DNA from: Acetobacter vaccinii
GTDB taxonomy: Bacteria > Pseudomonadota > Alphaproteobacteria > Acetobacterales > Acetobacteraceae
Assembly: GCF_008365315.1 (NCBI RefSeq)
Contig: NZ_CP043506.1
Location: forward strand, 186,001-250,000
Reading direction: 5' to 3'
Length of the DNA: 64,000 bases
Shown: positions 56,810 to 64,000 of the stretch, one piece after another
How positions within the stretch are numbered: position 1 is the first letter of the stretch
How the letters are laid out: every line of letters begins with the position of its first letter
The notes under the pieces: generated by a model
Told to the model about the DNA's origin: nothing
Seen by the model: the letters and a program-made list of their open reading frames with translations, nothing else
Databases searched by the model: none
Program-made: the position numbers and the translations under genes

Positions 56810-59586
56810 GCGCTGGTGGCCCGAAAACTGATCTGACCGCCTCAACGGCGGAAGGAGGCGCACTGGCGGCGCGGCTGGCCAGCACTCGCAGCCGTGCTGC
56901 CTATGTGCTGTGGGCCGAGCGCCTGTGGCCCGCGCTGTTGCCCCCCGCAGGTCTGCTGGGGCTTTATACTCTTGCCGGGCTGCTGCGCCTGCCCCAGAGC
57001 CTGCCTGATGGGCTGCGCCTTGTGCTGCTGCTTGTTGTTATGGGGCTCTGTGGCTGGTGGGCCTGGCGCAGACTGCGGGCACTCACCGCGCCCTCACCCG
57101 CCAGTATCGACCGCAGGATCGAGCAGGCATCCCACCTGCGGAACCGCCCCCTCGCCACCCTGACAGACATGCCTGTGCGGGCGGTGGCACAAGCAACCTC
57201 TGTTTTGTGGGAGGCGCACCAGCAGCGGGTTCTGGCCTCCCTTAGCACACTGCGCGCAGGCTGGCCGCATCTGCTACCCCGCACACTACCGGGCAGGGCC
57301 GCGCTGGTCTTGCTGCCTGTCACCCTTGGTGCGACAGCCCTACTTGTCGGCCCCTCCGCCCCCGGTCGGGTGCTGGCTGCCTTTCTGCCCGGCACGGATG
57401 ACCCCGATGTGCCTCTGCCCCATCTGGAAGCCTGGATTACCGCCCCGGCCTACGCGCCGGAAGCCCCGATTTTCCTTGGTGCTGGTGCCCAGACCACGCC
57501 ACAGGTTGCCGAAGGCGCGCGGCTGACAGCCATTGTCTCAGGCGTAGCCTCCCCCCCTCAATTACGCACCGCCAACGGGCTGGTATTGCGCAACGAGACC
57601 CGCCAGCAGCTTGATGCGCATAGCTGGAAACTGACTGCCACCCTGACCCATGGGGGCACGTTACGCCTGCGCGCGCGGGGGCGTATGCTGGCCCAGTGGC
57701 CCGTGACCGTGCTGCCCGATGCCGCACCCCAAGCCCAATGGGGGCCAAACCCTGGAGCCCGCAAGGGGGAATGGCGCACCTACCTGCCTTATGCCGCCAG
57801 CCATGCCTATGGCCTGTCATCGCTTGAAGTATCGCTGCAAGCCACGCACCCCGGCCGTGGGGCGGACACTGCCCGCAGGCTGACTGTGCCCATCCCGCTG
57901 ACAGGCCACCCCCGCTCCACCAAGGGCGAGATTGCCCCCGACCTGTCGGAAGACCCGTGGGCCGGGCTGGAAGTTACCGGCAACATTGTCGCGCATTCTG
58001 TCAGCGGTCGTGAGGGCAAAAGTGCTCCTGCCACCTTCCGCCTTGGTGCCCGCGTGTTCCATGCGCCACTGGCCCGCGCCATTCTGGACGTTCGCAGGCG
58101 CTTTGCGCTGGGGCAGGAAAATCGCGCCGACACCGCCACAGACCTGGAAACACTGGGCACGACCCCTGGCCCCCTGCGTGAACATACCGGCATGTTCCTC
58201 AATCTGGCTGCTGTCATCGCCATTCTGGAAGACAATGCGGTTGATACCCAGACTGCACGCACCAGCACCACCAACCTGCTCTGGGATCTGGCACTGGATA
58301 TAGAAGACCGCCGCACGGGGGATGATGCCAGCGCTCAGGCCTCGATCGACATCCGCGCGGCACAGGCAGCCGTGGCGCAGCAGTTGGCGCGTCTCCATGA
58401 AACCGGCAAGCAGGACCAGAACGCTCAGGCGGAACTGGAAACACGGCTGCAAACCCTCAAGGAAGCCATAAGCCGCAAGATGCAGGCCATGGCGCAGGCA
58501 GCGCTGCGTAACAACACTGCCATACCCGATCTGTCGGGCCTGTCAGACGCGGGCAACAAGGCGTTTTCCCGCCTGATGAAACAACTGCGCTCTGATGCCA
58601 TGAACGGGCGGGCGGAAGATGCCCTCAAACGCCTGCAGGACATGGAGAGTGCGACCGAGCGCATGCGCAACGCCACCCCGCAGGACATGGCCGATCTAGC
58701 CCGCCAGATGCTGGCGCGCCAGAAAGCGCAGGAGCAGATGGCCGCCCTGAACGACCTGTCCAAAAAGCAGATGTCCCTGCTGGACCACGCCCAGTCCCGA
58801 CTTGATGAAAACCAGCGCGCCCGTGACAAAAAACTGTCCGATCTGGCAGACGACGGTGATGGTGAAGCCGCTGAACACGCCGGTATCCCCATGGCGGAAC
58901 TGCTCCAGCGGCTTGGCATTGGCAACACAGCAGGTAGTGCGCCAGCACCGGCCCCTCAGGACCAGCAGACGCAGCCCTCTCTGCCAGACCCTGCCAAAGC
59001 CGAGCAGCAGGCCGCCGCCCGCAGGACAGAGCGCGCCACACAGCATGCGCTGGAACAGGCGCTGGATGAACTCCAGAACGAGTTCCATGCCCTGACCGGC
59101 AAAACCCCCGATGCCTTTCCCACCGCGCACGACAGCATGCATGCCGCCCGCAAGGCTCTGGCTGACGGTAACGACGCCAGCGCCGCCCAGGCCCAGACCA
59201 AGGCACTGGAAGCCCTGAACAAAAGCCGCCAGCAGATGCGCGACATCATGCAGAATAACGGCAAAAACAGCCCCCCCAGCTTCTTGCCTGCCTTTGGCAG
59301 CCCCTCCGAAGGGGATGACAGCGGCCAGGGTGGTGCAGGCAGCCCGCAGGACAGTGCGGATGACGGGGCGCAGGAACAAGGCCGCAGTGCAGACAAGCGC
59401 GACCCGCTAGGCCGCAAACTGGGTGAAGGCCAAGATCAGACCGAAGACGACAGCACGCATATTCCCGATACTGTCGCCCGGCAGAAGGCGCGCGAGATCG
59501 AGCAGGAACTCCGCCGCCGCGATTCTGACCGCACCCGGCCCCAGCAGGAGCTGGAGTATCTGGACCGCCTGCTCAAACCTTTCTGA
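56806..59586 (+). CDS. TIGR02302-family membrane protein (DUF4175-like)
   Basis: A 926-residue protein of the alphaproteobacterial TIGR02302 family. Two N-terminal transmembrane helices (about 38-80) and a third near 165-185 precede a beta-rich periplasmic part (about 200-420). The second half is helical and Gln/Ala-rich (RKMQAMAQAALRNN, LARQKAQEQMAALNDLSKKQM) and finishes with ELEYLDRLLKPF. Function unknown; envelope-related is a guess. It overlaps lysA by four bases. Confidence 0.88.
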   Translation: MSAGGPKTDLTASTAEGGALAARLASTRSRAAYVLWAERLWPALLPPAGLLGLYTLAGLLRLPQSLPDGLRLVLLLVVMGLCGWWAWRRLRALTAPSPASIDRRIEQASHLRNRPLATLTDMPVRAVAQATSVLWEAHQQRVLASLSTLRAGWPHLLPRTLPGRAALVLLPVTLGATALLVGPSAPGRVLAAFLPGTDDPDVPLPHLEAWITAPAYAPEAPIFLGAGAQTTPQVAEGARLTAIVSGVASPPQLRTANGLVLRNETRQQLDAHSWKLTATLTHGGTLRLRARGRMLAQWPVTVLPDAAPQAQWGPNPGARKGEWRTYLPYAASHAYGLSSLEVSLQATHPGRGADTARRLTVPIPLTGHPRSTKGEIAPDLSEDPWAGLEVTGNIVAHSVSGREGKSAPATFRLGARVFHAPLARAILDVRRRFALGQENRADTATDLETLGTTPGPLREHTGMFLNLAAVIAILEDNAVDTQTARTSTTNLLWDLALDIEDRRTGDDASAQASIDIRAAQAAVAQQLARLHETGKQDQNAQAELETRLQTLKEAISRKMQAMAQAALRNNTAIPDLSGLSDAGNKAFSRLMKQLRSDAMNGRAEDALKRLQDMESATERMRNATPQDMADLARQMLARQKAQEQMAALNDLSKKQMSLLDHAQSRLDENQRARDKKLSDLADDGDGEAAEHAGIPMAELLQRLGIGNTAGSAPAPAPQDQQTQPSLPDPAKAEQQAAARRTERATQHALEQALDELQNEFHALTGKTPDAFPTAHDSMHAARKALADGNDASAAQAQTKALEALNKSRQQMRDIMQNNGKNSPPSFLPAFGSPSEGDDSGQGGAGSPQDSADDGAQEQGRSADKRDPLGRKLGEGQDQTEDDSTHIPDTVARQKAREIEQELRRRDSDRTRPQQELEYLDRLLKPF

Positions 59587-59627
59587 CGCCGCCGTCTTTC
59601 CATCACAAAGGACTATCCAGCAGACTC

Positions 59628-60614
59628 ATGGCCCGCTTTCTTGTTACCGGAGGCGCCGGATATATCGGCAGCCATGTTGTCCTGGCCCTTCTGGACGACG
59701 GGCACGATGTGGTGGTGCTTGATAACCTGCGCACCGGCCACCGGGCCGCTGTGCCACCTGCCGCCACCTTTATTCTGGGGGACATAGGCGACTCTGCCTG
59801 CCTCGACCGTGTTCTGTCCCGTGGCCCATGGGACGGCGTGCTGCATTTTGCGGCCCTGTCCCTTGTGGGGGAAAGCATGCTGCACCCCATGCAGTACATG
59901 CAGGTCAATGCCGGATATGGGTACGGGCTGATTGATGCCTGTATCCGCCATGGGGTGCAGCGCTTTGTTTTTTCCTCCACCGCCAACCTGTTCGATGCGG
60001 CCCCCACGGCATTGATTGACGAGGACACCCCCCTGTCCCCCGGCTCCCCTTATGGGGAAAGCAAGTTGATGGTGGAGCGCGCCCTGTACTGGGCGGACAG
60101 AATCCATGGCCTCAAAAGCGCCTGCCTGCGCTACTTCAACGCCGCAGGAGCCGACCCGGCGGGCCGCGCGGGGGAAGACCACAGGCCCGAGACCCATCTG
60201 ATCCCACTGGTTATTGATGCGGCTCTGGGCCGTCGCCCGGCCCTGACCCTGTTTGGGGATGATTACCCAACCCCCGACGGTACCTGTGTCCGCGACTACG
60301 TGCATGTCTCGGACCTGGCACGGGCGCATCTGGCTGTGCTGCCCCTGTTGAATGAGCGGAGTGTTGTGTTCAACATCGGCACCGGGCTGGGTAATTCCAA
60401 CCGGGAGATCATCACCGCAGTCCAGCGCGCCAGCGGTCTGGATGTACCCTGGGTTGCTGGTCCACGCAGACTGGGCGACCCGGCCCGGCTGGTTGCAAGC
60501 CCCGCCCGCCTGCACGCGGCAACTGGCTGGACCCCTGCTTTCACCTCCATCGACGCTATTGTCGAAACCGCCTTCCTCTGGCGCAAGGCCCACCCACAGG
60601 GCTACGGGGACTGA
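59628..60614 (+). CDS. galE: UDP-glucose 4-epimerase
   Basis: Converts UDP-glucose and UDP-galactose, supplying surface polysaccharide. Short-chain dehydrogenase family: FLVTGGAGYIGSHVVLALL for NAD, FAALSLVGESM, SSTANLFD and the catalytic SPYGESK with LRYFNAAGADP. 328 residues. Confidence 0.93.
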   Translation: MARFLVTGGAGYIGSHVVLALLDDGHDVVVLDNLRTGHRAAVPPAATFILGDIGDSACLDRVLSRGPWDGVLHFAALSLVGESMLHPMQYMQVNAGYGYGLIDACIRHGVQRFVFSSTANLFDAAPTALIDEDTPLSPGSPYGESKLMVERALYWADRIHGLKSACLRYFNAAGADPAGRAGEDHRPETHLIPLVIDAALGRRPALTLFGDDYPTPDGTCVRDYVHVSDLARAHLAVLPLLNERSVVFNIGTGLGNSNREIITAVQRASGLDVPWVAGPRRLGDPARLVASPARLHAATGWTPAFTSIDAIVETAFLWRKAHPQGYGD

Positions 60615-60934
60615 TACGGTTTTCTTGAAATAATAGGATAACCTGCACAGACTGTGCGACCGCGCCCACAGCCGCGCCCGATCAGATGATGGCAACATGC
60701 GGGAGCGAAGCAGCCTTGTAAGACTTGATGAGCGAAAGCTCTGGCCAGACACCTCAAGGCTACTCAACGCGCAACCTACCACACCACTGTCGGCTTTTTG
60801 CCCGCTCTGGAAAGAATAGAGAGCGCCTACGTCTTTCAGACTAGCGGACTCTCCACCGACGCTATATGCGCGGGAAGAACCAACAAACCGCCCGACCTCC
60901 TCTCCTGAGGCAGGTCCATCAGGGTCTGTGACCT
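60615..60934. other. 320-bp gap between galE and yddG-like gene
   Basis: No protein or RNA gene supported. It holds a small GCTCT...AGAGAGC hairpin near 60815-60835 and lower-GC DNA near the yddG-like start. It may be an insertion scar or untranslated leader. Confidence 0.5.
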
Positions 60935-61852
60935 ATGCCCACCATTCAAAACTCTCGCTCCAGTGCCCTCACCAAAGAACACCGCGCCACCCTGATCGGG
61001 CTGACGGCCATTATGTCATGGAGTCTGGCTGTCGGGTGGGTACGCAGTATCAGCAATGACTATGGCCCGGTTGGTGGCATGGCGCTGATGTATACTGTTG
61101 CCTCTGCTCTGCTGTTCCTGCTGCCGGGCCGGGTCGATTTCAAAACGATCTCTTATCGGTATCTACTGTTGGGGGGCGTATTATTTACCGGCACGGAGCT
61201 GACATTTTCATTATCGATTGGTTATGCGGTCAATAACCATCAGGCCATTGAAGTCAGTATGATCAATTACCTGTGGCCGACCTTTACCATGATCGCGTTC
61301 ATACTGCTCAACGGGCGGCGGCCGACACTGCTGATTATCCCCGGTGTGCTTATGTCGGCTGCCGGTGTCTTCCGGGTGCTAGCAGAAGGGCATGGTATTG
61401 AATTTGCGGCAATCTACAGAGACATCGCCTCCAATCCGCTGAGTTATGGTCTGGCATTGTCTTCTGCCATTTTATGGACGCTGTACTGCACGCTTGCCGC
61501 CAGAATGTCGGGCGGCAAAAATTACGTGCCTCTTTTCTTTGTCGTTGTGGCGACGATCCTGTGGGGTAAATTTCTGCTCAGCAGTGACAGCATGGTCATG
61601 CCCAATGGCACCGCTATCGTACACCTGCTGGGCGGAGCCGCCGCAATGGCAGCCGGATACGCTGCCTGGAATACGGGTATTTTACATGGCAACCGGACAC
61701 TCCTTGCCGGGGCATCCTACTTCATCCCTGTTCTTTCGGCGGCTTTTGCTGCGTTCCTGCTACAGACCCACCTAACGGTCACCTTCTGGCTGGGGGCAGG
61801 CATGGTCTGTGGTGGGTCTGTGCTGTGCTGGGTTGCGACACGCCGGACATAA
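60935..61852 (+). CDS. yddG: YddG-like aromatic amino acid exporter (DMT family)
   Basis: A 305-residue EamA/DMT transporter very close to enteric YddG: LGPVGG-like NDYGPVGGMALMYT, SIGYAVNNHQAIEVSMINYLWP, YAAWNTGILHGNRTLLAGASYF and the end MVCGGSVLCWVATRR. It exports aromatic and other neutral amino acids. Base composition looks lower in GC than neighbours, which suggests it may have been acquired by transfer. No strong ribosome site precedes ATG 60935. Confidence 0.88.
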   Translation: MPTIQNSRSSALTKEHRATLIGLTAIMSWSLAVGWVRSISNDYGPVGGMALMYTVASALLFLLPGRVDFKTISYRYLLLGGVLFTGTELTFSLSIGYAVNNHQAIEVSMINYLWPTFTMIAFILLNGRRPTLLIIPGVLMSAAGVFRVLAEGHGIEFAAIYRDIASNPLSYGLALSSAILWTLYCTLAARMSGGKNYVPLFFVVVATILWGKFLLSSDSMVMPNGTAIVHLLGGAAAMAAGYAAWNTGILHGNRTLLAGASYFIPVLSAAFAAFLLQTHLTVTFWLGAGMVCGGSVLCWVATRRT

Positions 61853-62009
61853 CGCCCACTGGCCCATTCCCAGCCCTGACCGCAGGTAAGTGGCTTTTCT
61901 GTCAGCCTGTCTCGACTGAGCCAGATCAAGGACACCCTCCCTACAAAGCGTGGTAGCCTGCGCGTGGCTCATCATCTACCGGGCCATGAAAACGGGAGGG
62001 CTGTTGACC

Positions 62010-62993
62010 ATGTTTGCCATGCGCCTGCACGCGCCGGGTACGCCCCTGCGCTGGGAAAACGTACCAGACCCCACCCCCGGACCGGGGGAAATACGCGTCA
62101 AGGTACTGGCCTGCGGGGTCTGCCGCACCGACCTGCATGTGGTGGATGGGGAACTCCCCCACCCGACAGTGCCGATTATTCCCGGCCATCAGATTATCGG
62201 GCGAATTGACCGCCTGGGGGCCGCGGTCAGTTCCCTTTCTGTTGGGCAGCGCGTGGGCATACCGTGGCTGGGGCATACCTGCGGCCACTGCCCCTACTGC
62301 ACCAGCCAGCACGAAAACCTGTGCGACCACCCGCAATTTACCGGCTACACGCGCGACGGTGGATACGCCACACTGGCCGTGGCCGATGCCCGTTTTACCT
62401 TCCCACTGGGTGAAAAGGGAGACGATGTGGCCCTTGCCCCCCTCCTCTGCGCCGGGCTAATTGGCTGGCGGGCCTTGGGCAAAGCACAGGATGCCCAGAG
62501 AATCGGGCTCTACGGCTTTGGGTCCGCCGCCCATATCCTCACACAGGTGCTGGCCCATCAGGGCAGGCAGGCCTACGCCTTTACCCGCCCGGCCGATACA
62601 CGCACGCAGGAGTTTGCCAGAAGCCTGGGGGCCTGCTGGGCAGGGGGCTCGGAGTCCCTACCGCCAGACGCGCTGGACGCCGCCATTATTTTTGCCCCTG
62701 ATGGCACTTTAGTACCCGCCGCATTGCGGGCCGTGCGTAAGGGCGGGCGAGTTGTGTGTGCGGGCATACACATGAGCACAATCCCCGCGTTTTCCTACGA
62801 CCTGCTGTGGGAGGAACGGGAATTGGTGTCCGTCGCCAATCTAACCCGCCAGGACGGTCTGGATTTTCTTGGCCTGGCAGCGCGCATGGATATTCGCACC
62901 ACAACAACGCGCTACGCCCTGCAAGACGCCAACACAGCGCTGGATGACCTGCGGCATGGCCGTTTTGAAGGGGCCGCCGTGCTTGTGCCCTAG
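62010..62993 (+). CDS. Zinc-dependent alcohol dehydrogenase family protein
   Basis: Medium-chain dehydrogenase with catalytic zinc Cys in LACGVCRTDLHV, PGHQIIGRI (zinc ligand His), and the structural-zinc cysteines CGHCPYCTSQHENLC. The NAD loop is GLYGFGSAAHIL. Resembles AdhP-like alcohol dehydrogenases; acetic acid bacteria use several for ethanol. ATG 62010 is preferred; GGGAGGG lies ten bases upstream. 327 residues. Confidence 0.9.
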   Translation: MFAMRLHAPGTPLRWENVPDPTPGPGEIRVKVLACGVCRTDLHVVDGELPHPTVPIIPGHQIIGRIDRLGAAVSSLSVGQRVGIPWLGHTCGHCPYCTSQHENLCDHPQFTGYTRDGGYATLAVADARFTFPLGEKGDDVALAPLLCAGLIGWRALGKAQDAQRIGLYGFGSAAHILTQVLAHQGRQAYAFTRPADTRTQEFARSLGACWAGGSESLPPDALDAAIIFAPDGTLVPAALRAVRKGGRVVCAGIHMSTIPAFSYDLLWEERELVSVANLTRQDGLDFLGLAARMDIRTTTTRYALQDANTALDDLRHGRFEGAAVLVP

Positions 62994-63028
62994 GCGAAGG
63001 TTTTAGACACGATCAAAAAAACCATAAA

Positions 63029-63065
63029 TTCTCAAAGGTTTCTGAGAACGCTTTTTGCAAAAAGC
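63029..63065 (+). terminator. Tandem palindromes after the alcohol dehydrogenase gene
   Basis: TTCTCA (63029-63034) pairs with TGAGAA (63043-63048), and the 16-base palindrome GCTTTTTGCAAAAAGC (63050-63065) follows directly. It lies between the convergent alcohol dehydrogenase and ArsR genes and probably ends both transcripts. Confidence 0.6.
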
Positions 63066-63101
63066 TTCAAAGACAACAGCCCACGGCACCAGCTTACAGC
63101 A

Positions 63102-63431
63102 TCACTCTTCGGCGCACGTCCCGCCATCACGGAGCAGGCTGGCCAGAACAGAAGCCAGCAGGCCCGGAAAGCGCACCTCCAGTTCCTGCTCCCGCAGACT
63201 GTTCATATGGGTCACGCCCACAACCTCGGTGCGCAAAACCCCAGCGCGGCGCAACACCGCAAAATGGTGCGACACCGAGGACTTGGGCCGTCCATCATCC
63301 AGCGCGGCACAGCTTTGGGGCTGTGTAATCGCCAGCTTGTACACAATGCCAAGGCGGAACGGATCGGCAAGCGCATGCAGCACCTGAAGGAGTTGGATAT
63401 CCGCAATATCGGGGTGCTGGTACTGTCTCAT
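63102..63431 (-). CDS. ArsR-family transcriptional regulator
   Basis: A 109-residue winged-helix repressor: LQVLHALADPFRLGIVYKL, then the recognition helix KSSVSHHFAVLRRAGVL and the wing VVGVTHMNSLR. The metal-sensing CxC motif of classic ArsR is absent; cysteines are Cys41 and Cys106, so a redox or electrophile signal is possible. It is divergent from an Old Yellow Enzyme gene, with a palindrome between them. ATG 63431 is preferred to GTG 63437. Confidence 0.9.
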   Translation of the reverse strand: MRQYQHPDIADIQLLQVLHALADPFRLGIVYKLAITQPQSCAALDDGRPKSSVSHHFAVLRRAGVLRTEVVGVTHMNSLREQELEVRFPGLLASVLASLLRDGGTCAEE

Positions 63432-63455
63432 AGCCACAGCCTATAGCTTTTTCCC

Positions 63456-63493
63456 TTGCTTTGCCCAATAGTTCCATTAAAGTCGAACTATTG
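63456..63493 (+). promoter_or_regulatory. Probable ArsR operator in arsR-OYE intergenic region
   Basis: A perfect inverted repeat CAATAGTTC (63466-63474) and GAACTATTG (63485-63493) with a ten-base spacer lies midway between the divergent starts. A possible OYE promoter (TTGCTT 63456-63461, TAAAGT 63478-63483) would be covered by it. The size and position fit an ArsR dimer site. Confidence 0.72.
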
Positions 63494-63530
63494 AGGCCTT
63501 ACGCCCGCTCTCAAAAGGGACATACAGGAT

Positions 63531-64000
63531 ATGCCTGCTCTTTTCGATCCTTATACCCTCAAGGATGTCATTCTCCGCAACCGTATCGCCGTTGGTCCCA
63601 TGTGCCAGTATATGGCACAGGACGGTGTACCCAACGACTGGCACAGTGTGCATTATACCTCCCTCGCACGGGGTGGGGCGGGTCTGGTCACGATCGAGGC
63701 CACCGCAGTCTCGCCCGAGGGCCGCATTTCCCCCCACTGCCCTGGTTTGTGGAACGACACTCAGGCCGAAGCTTTTGCCCCCATTGCTGCAAGCATTCGC
63801 AAGGCCGGTGCCATTGCCGGTATTCAGCTTGCCCATGCAGGCCGCAAAGCCAGCGCCAATGTGCCGTGGGAAGGGGACGACCATATTCCCGCTTCCGACC
63901 CGCGTAGCTGGCAGCCCATTGCCCCCTCCGCCGTTGCTTTTGGCCAGAACCTGCCCCGCGTCCCACAGGCCATGACACTGGACGACATTGCCCGCGTGAA
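63531..64000 (+). CDS. Old Yellow Enzyme-family ene-reductase (NamA/YqjM-like, 3' end off the window)
   Basis: FMN-dependent NAD(P)H ene-reductase. N-terminus LFDPYTLKDVILRNRIAVGPMCQYMAQDG has the Cys of the YqjM-like (class III) group in MCQY; QLAHAGRKAS carries conserved substrate-binding residues. Such enzymes reduce activated alkenes and electrophiles. ACAGGAT lies before the ATG. Truncated by the window end at about residue 157. Confidence 0.9.
   Translation, partial: MPALFDPYTLKDVILRNRIAVGPMCQYMAQDGVPNDWHSVHYTSLARGGAGLVTIEATAVSPEGRISPHCPGLWNDTQAEAFAPIAASIRKAGAIAGIQLAHAGRKASANVPWEGDDHIPASDPRSWQPIAPSAVAFGQNLPRVPQAMTLDDIARV

Noticed and set aside
60660..60900. Possible tRNA or small RNA in the galE-yddG gap
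   Set aside because: No cloverleaf arms or conserved loop sequences were found.

Overview
The window is a chromosomal segment of a GC-rich alphaproteobacterium, most likely an acetic acid bacterium (Acetobacteraceae, Acetobacter or a close relative). I infer this from the alphaproteobacterial gene orders (hdaA-ppk-ppx beside purM-purN, argH-lptM-lysA followed by a TIGR02302 gene, rsmB-rpe-heparinase-like, aroE-coaE-dnaQ), an OprB-type sugar porin, and high GC with dense operons built on 1- and 4-base stop/start overlaps. No rRNA, tRNA, CRISPR array, intact insertion sequence or integrase was found. Functions come from recognised protein families and visible motifs; nothing was searched against a database.

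Layout. 1-2464 is most of a type VI secretion ClpV ATPase gene that runs off the left edge. 3017-6644 carries a PiT phosphate transporter, an OprB porin and a small exported Gly/Pro-rich protein. 6713-13574 holds bcp and glnE (minus) and a large AsmA/YhdP-like protein (plus). 13847-21611 is a mixed block: a DUF2501 protein, three exported proteins of unknown function (two are tandem paralogues), Aat, a 2-hydroxyacid dehydrogenase, an EcsC-family protein, a lipoprotein, a TIGR01244 phosphatase-like protein, an EVE-domain protein and a YciI-like protein. 21727-27062 is a cytochrome c maturation operon, ccmC-D-E-F-G-H-I, without ccmA or ccmB. 27328-30734 carries a membrane protein, a YidB-like protein and a FUSC exporter.

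The most unusual region is 30820-37699 (minus): a tightly packed operon encoding a dCache-GAF sensor with a cyclase-like C-terminus, an MlaE-type permease, an ABC ATPase-like subunit, an MCE (MlaD-like) protein and a TPR lipoprotein, followed by an inward-rectifier-type K+ channel gene. By eye the ABC subunit has lost the Walker A, Q-loop, signature, Walker B and H-loop residues, and the cyclase-like domain has lost its metal, base-specifying and transition-state residues. The operon therefore pairs a lipid-transport-like complex with two apparent pseudo-enzymes. I regard it as the best candidate for an undescribed system here.

37862-42579 is the ppx, ppk, hdaA block (polyphosphate turnover and replication control). 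42756-50085 carries purM-purN, rsmB, rpe, a heparinase II/III-like protein, a glycosyltransferase and an exported unknown. 50254-53547 is a minus-strand operon-like run (N-formylglutamate amidohydrolase-like, aroE, coaE, dnaQ) plus a small unknown. 53804-60614 is argH, lptM-like, lysA, a TIGR02302 protein and galE. The right end has a lower-GC YddG-like exporter, a zinc alcohol dehydrogenase, and a divergent ArsR-type regulator / Old Yellow Enzyme pair whose intergenic region contains a perfect inverted repeat that is probably the ArsR operator; the OYE gene runs off the right edge.
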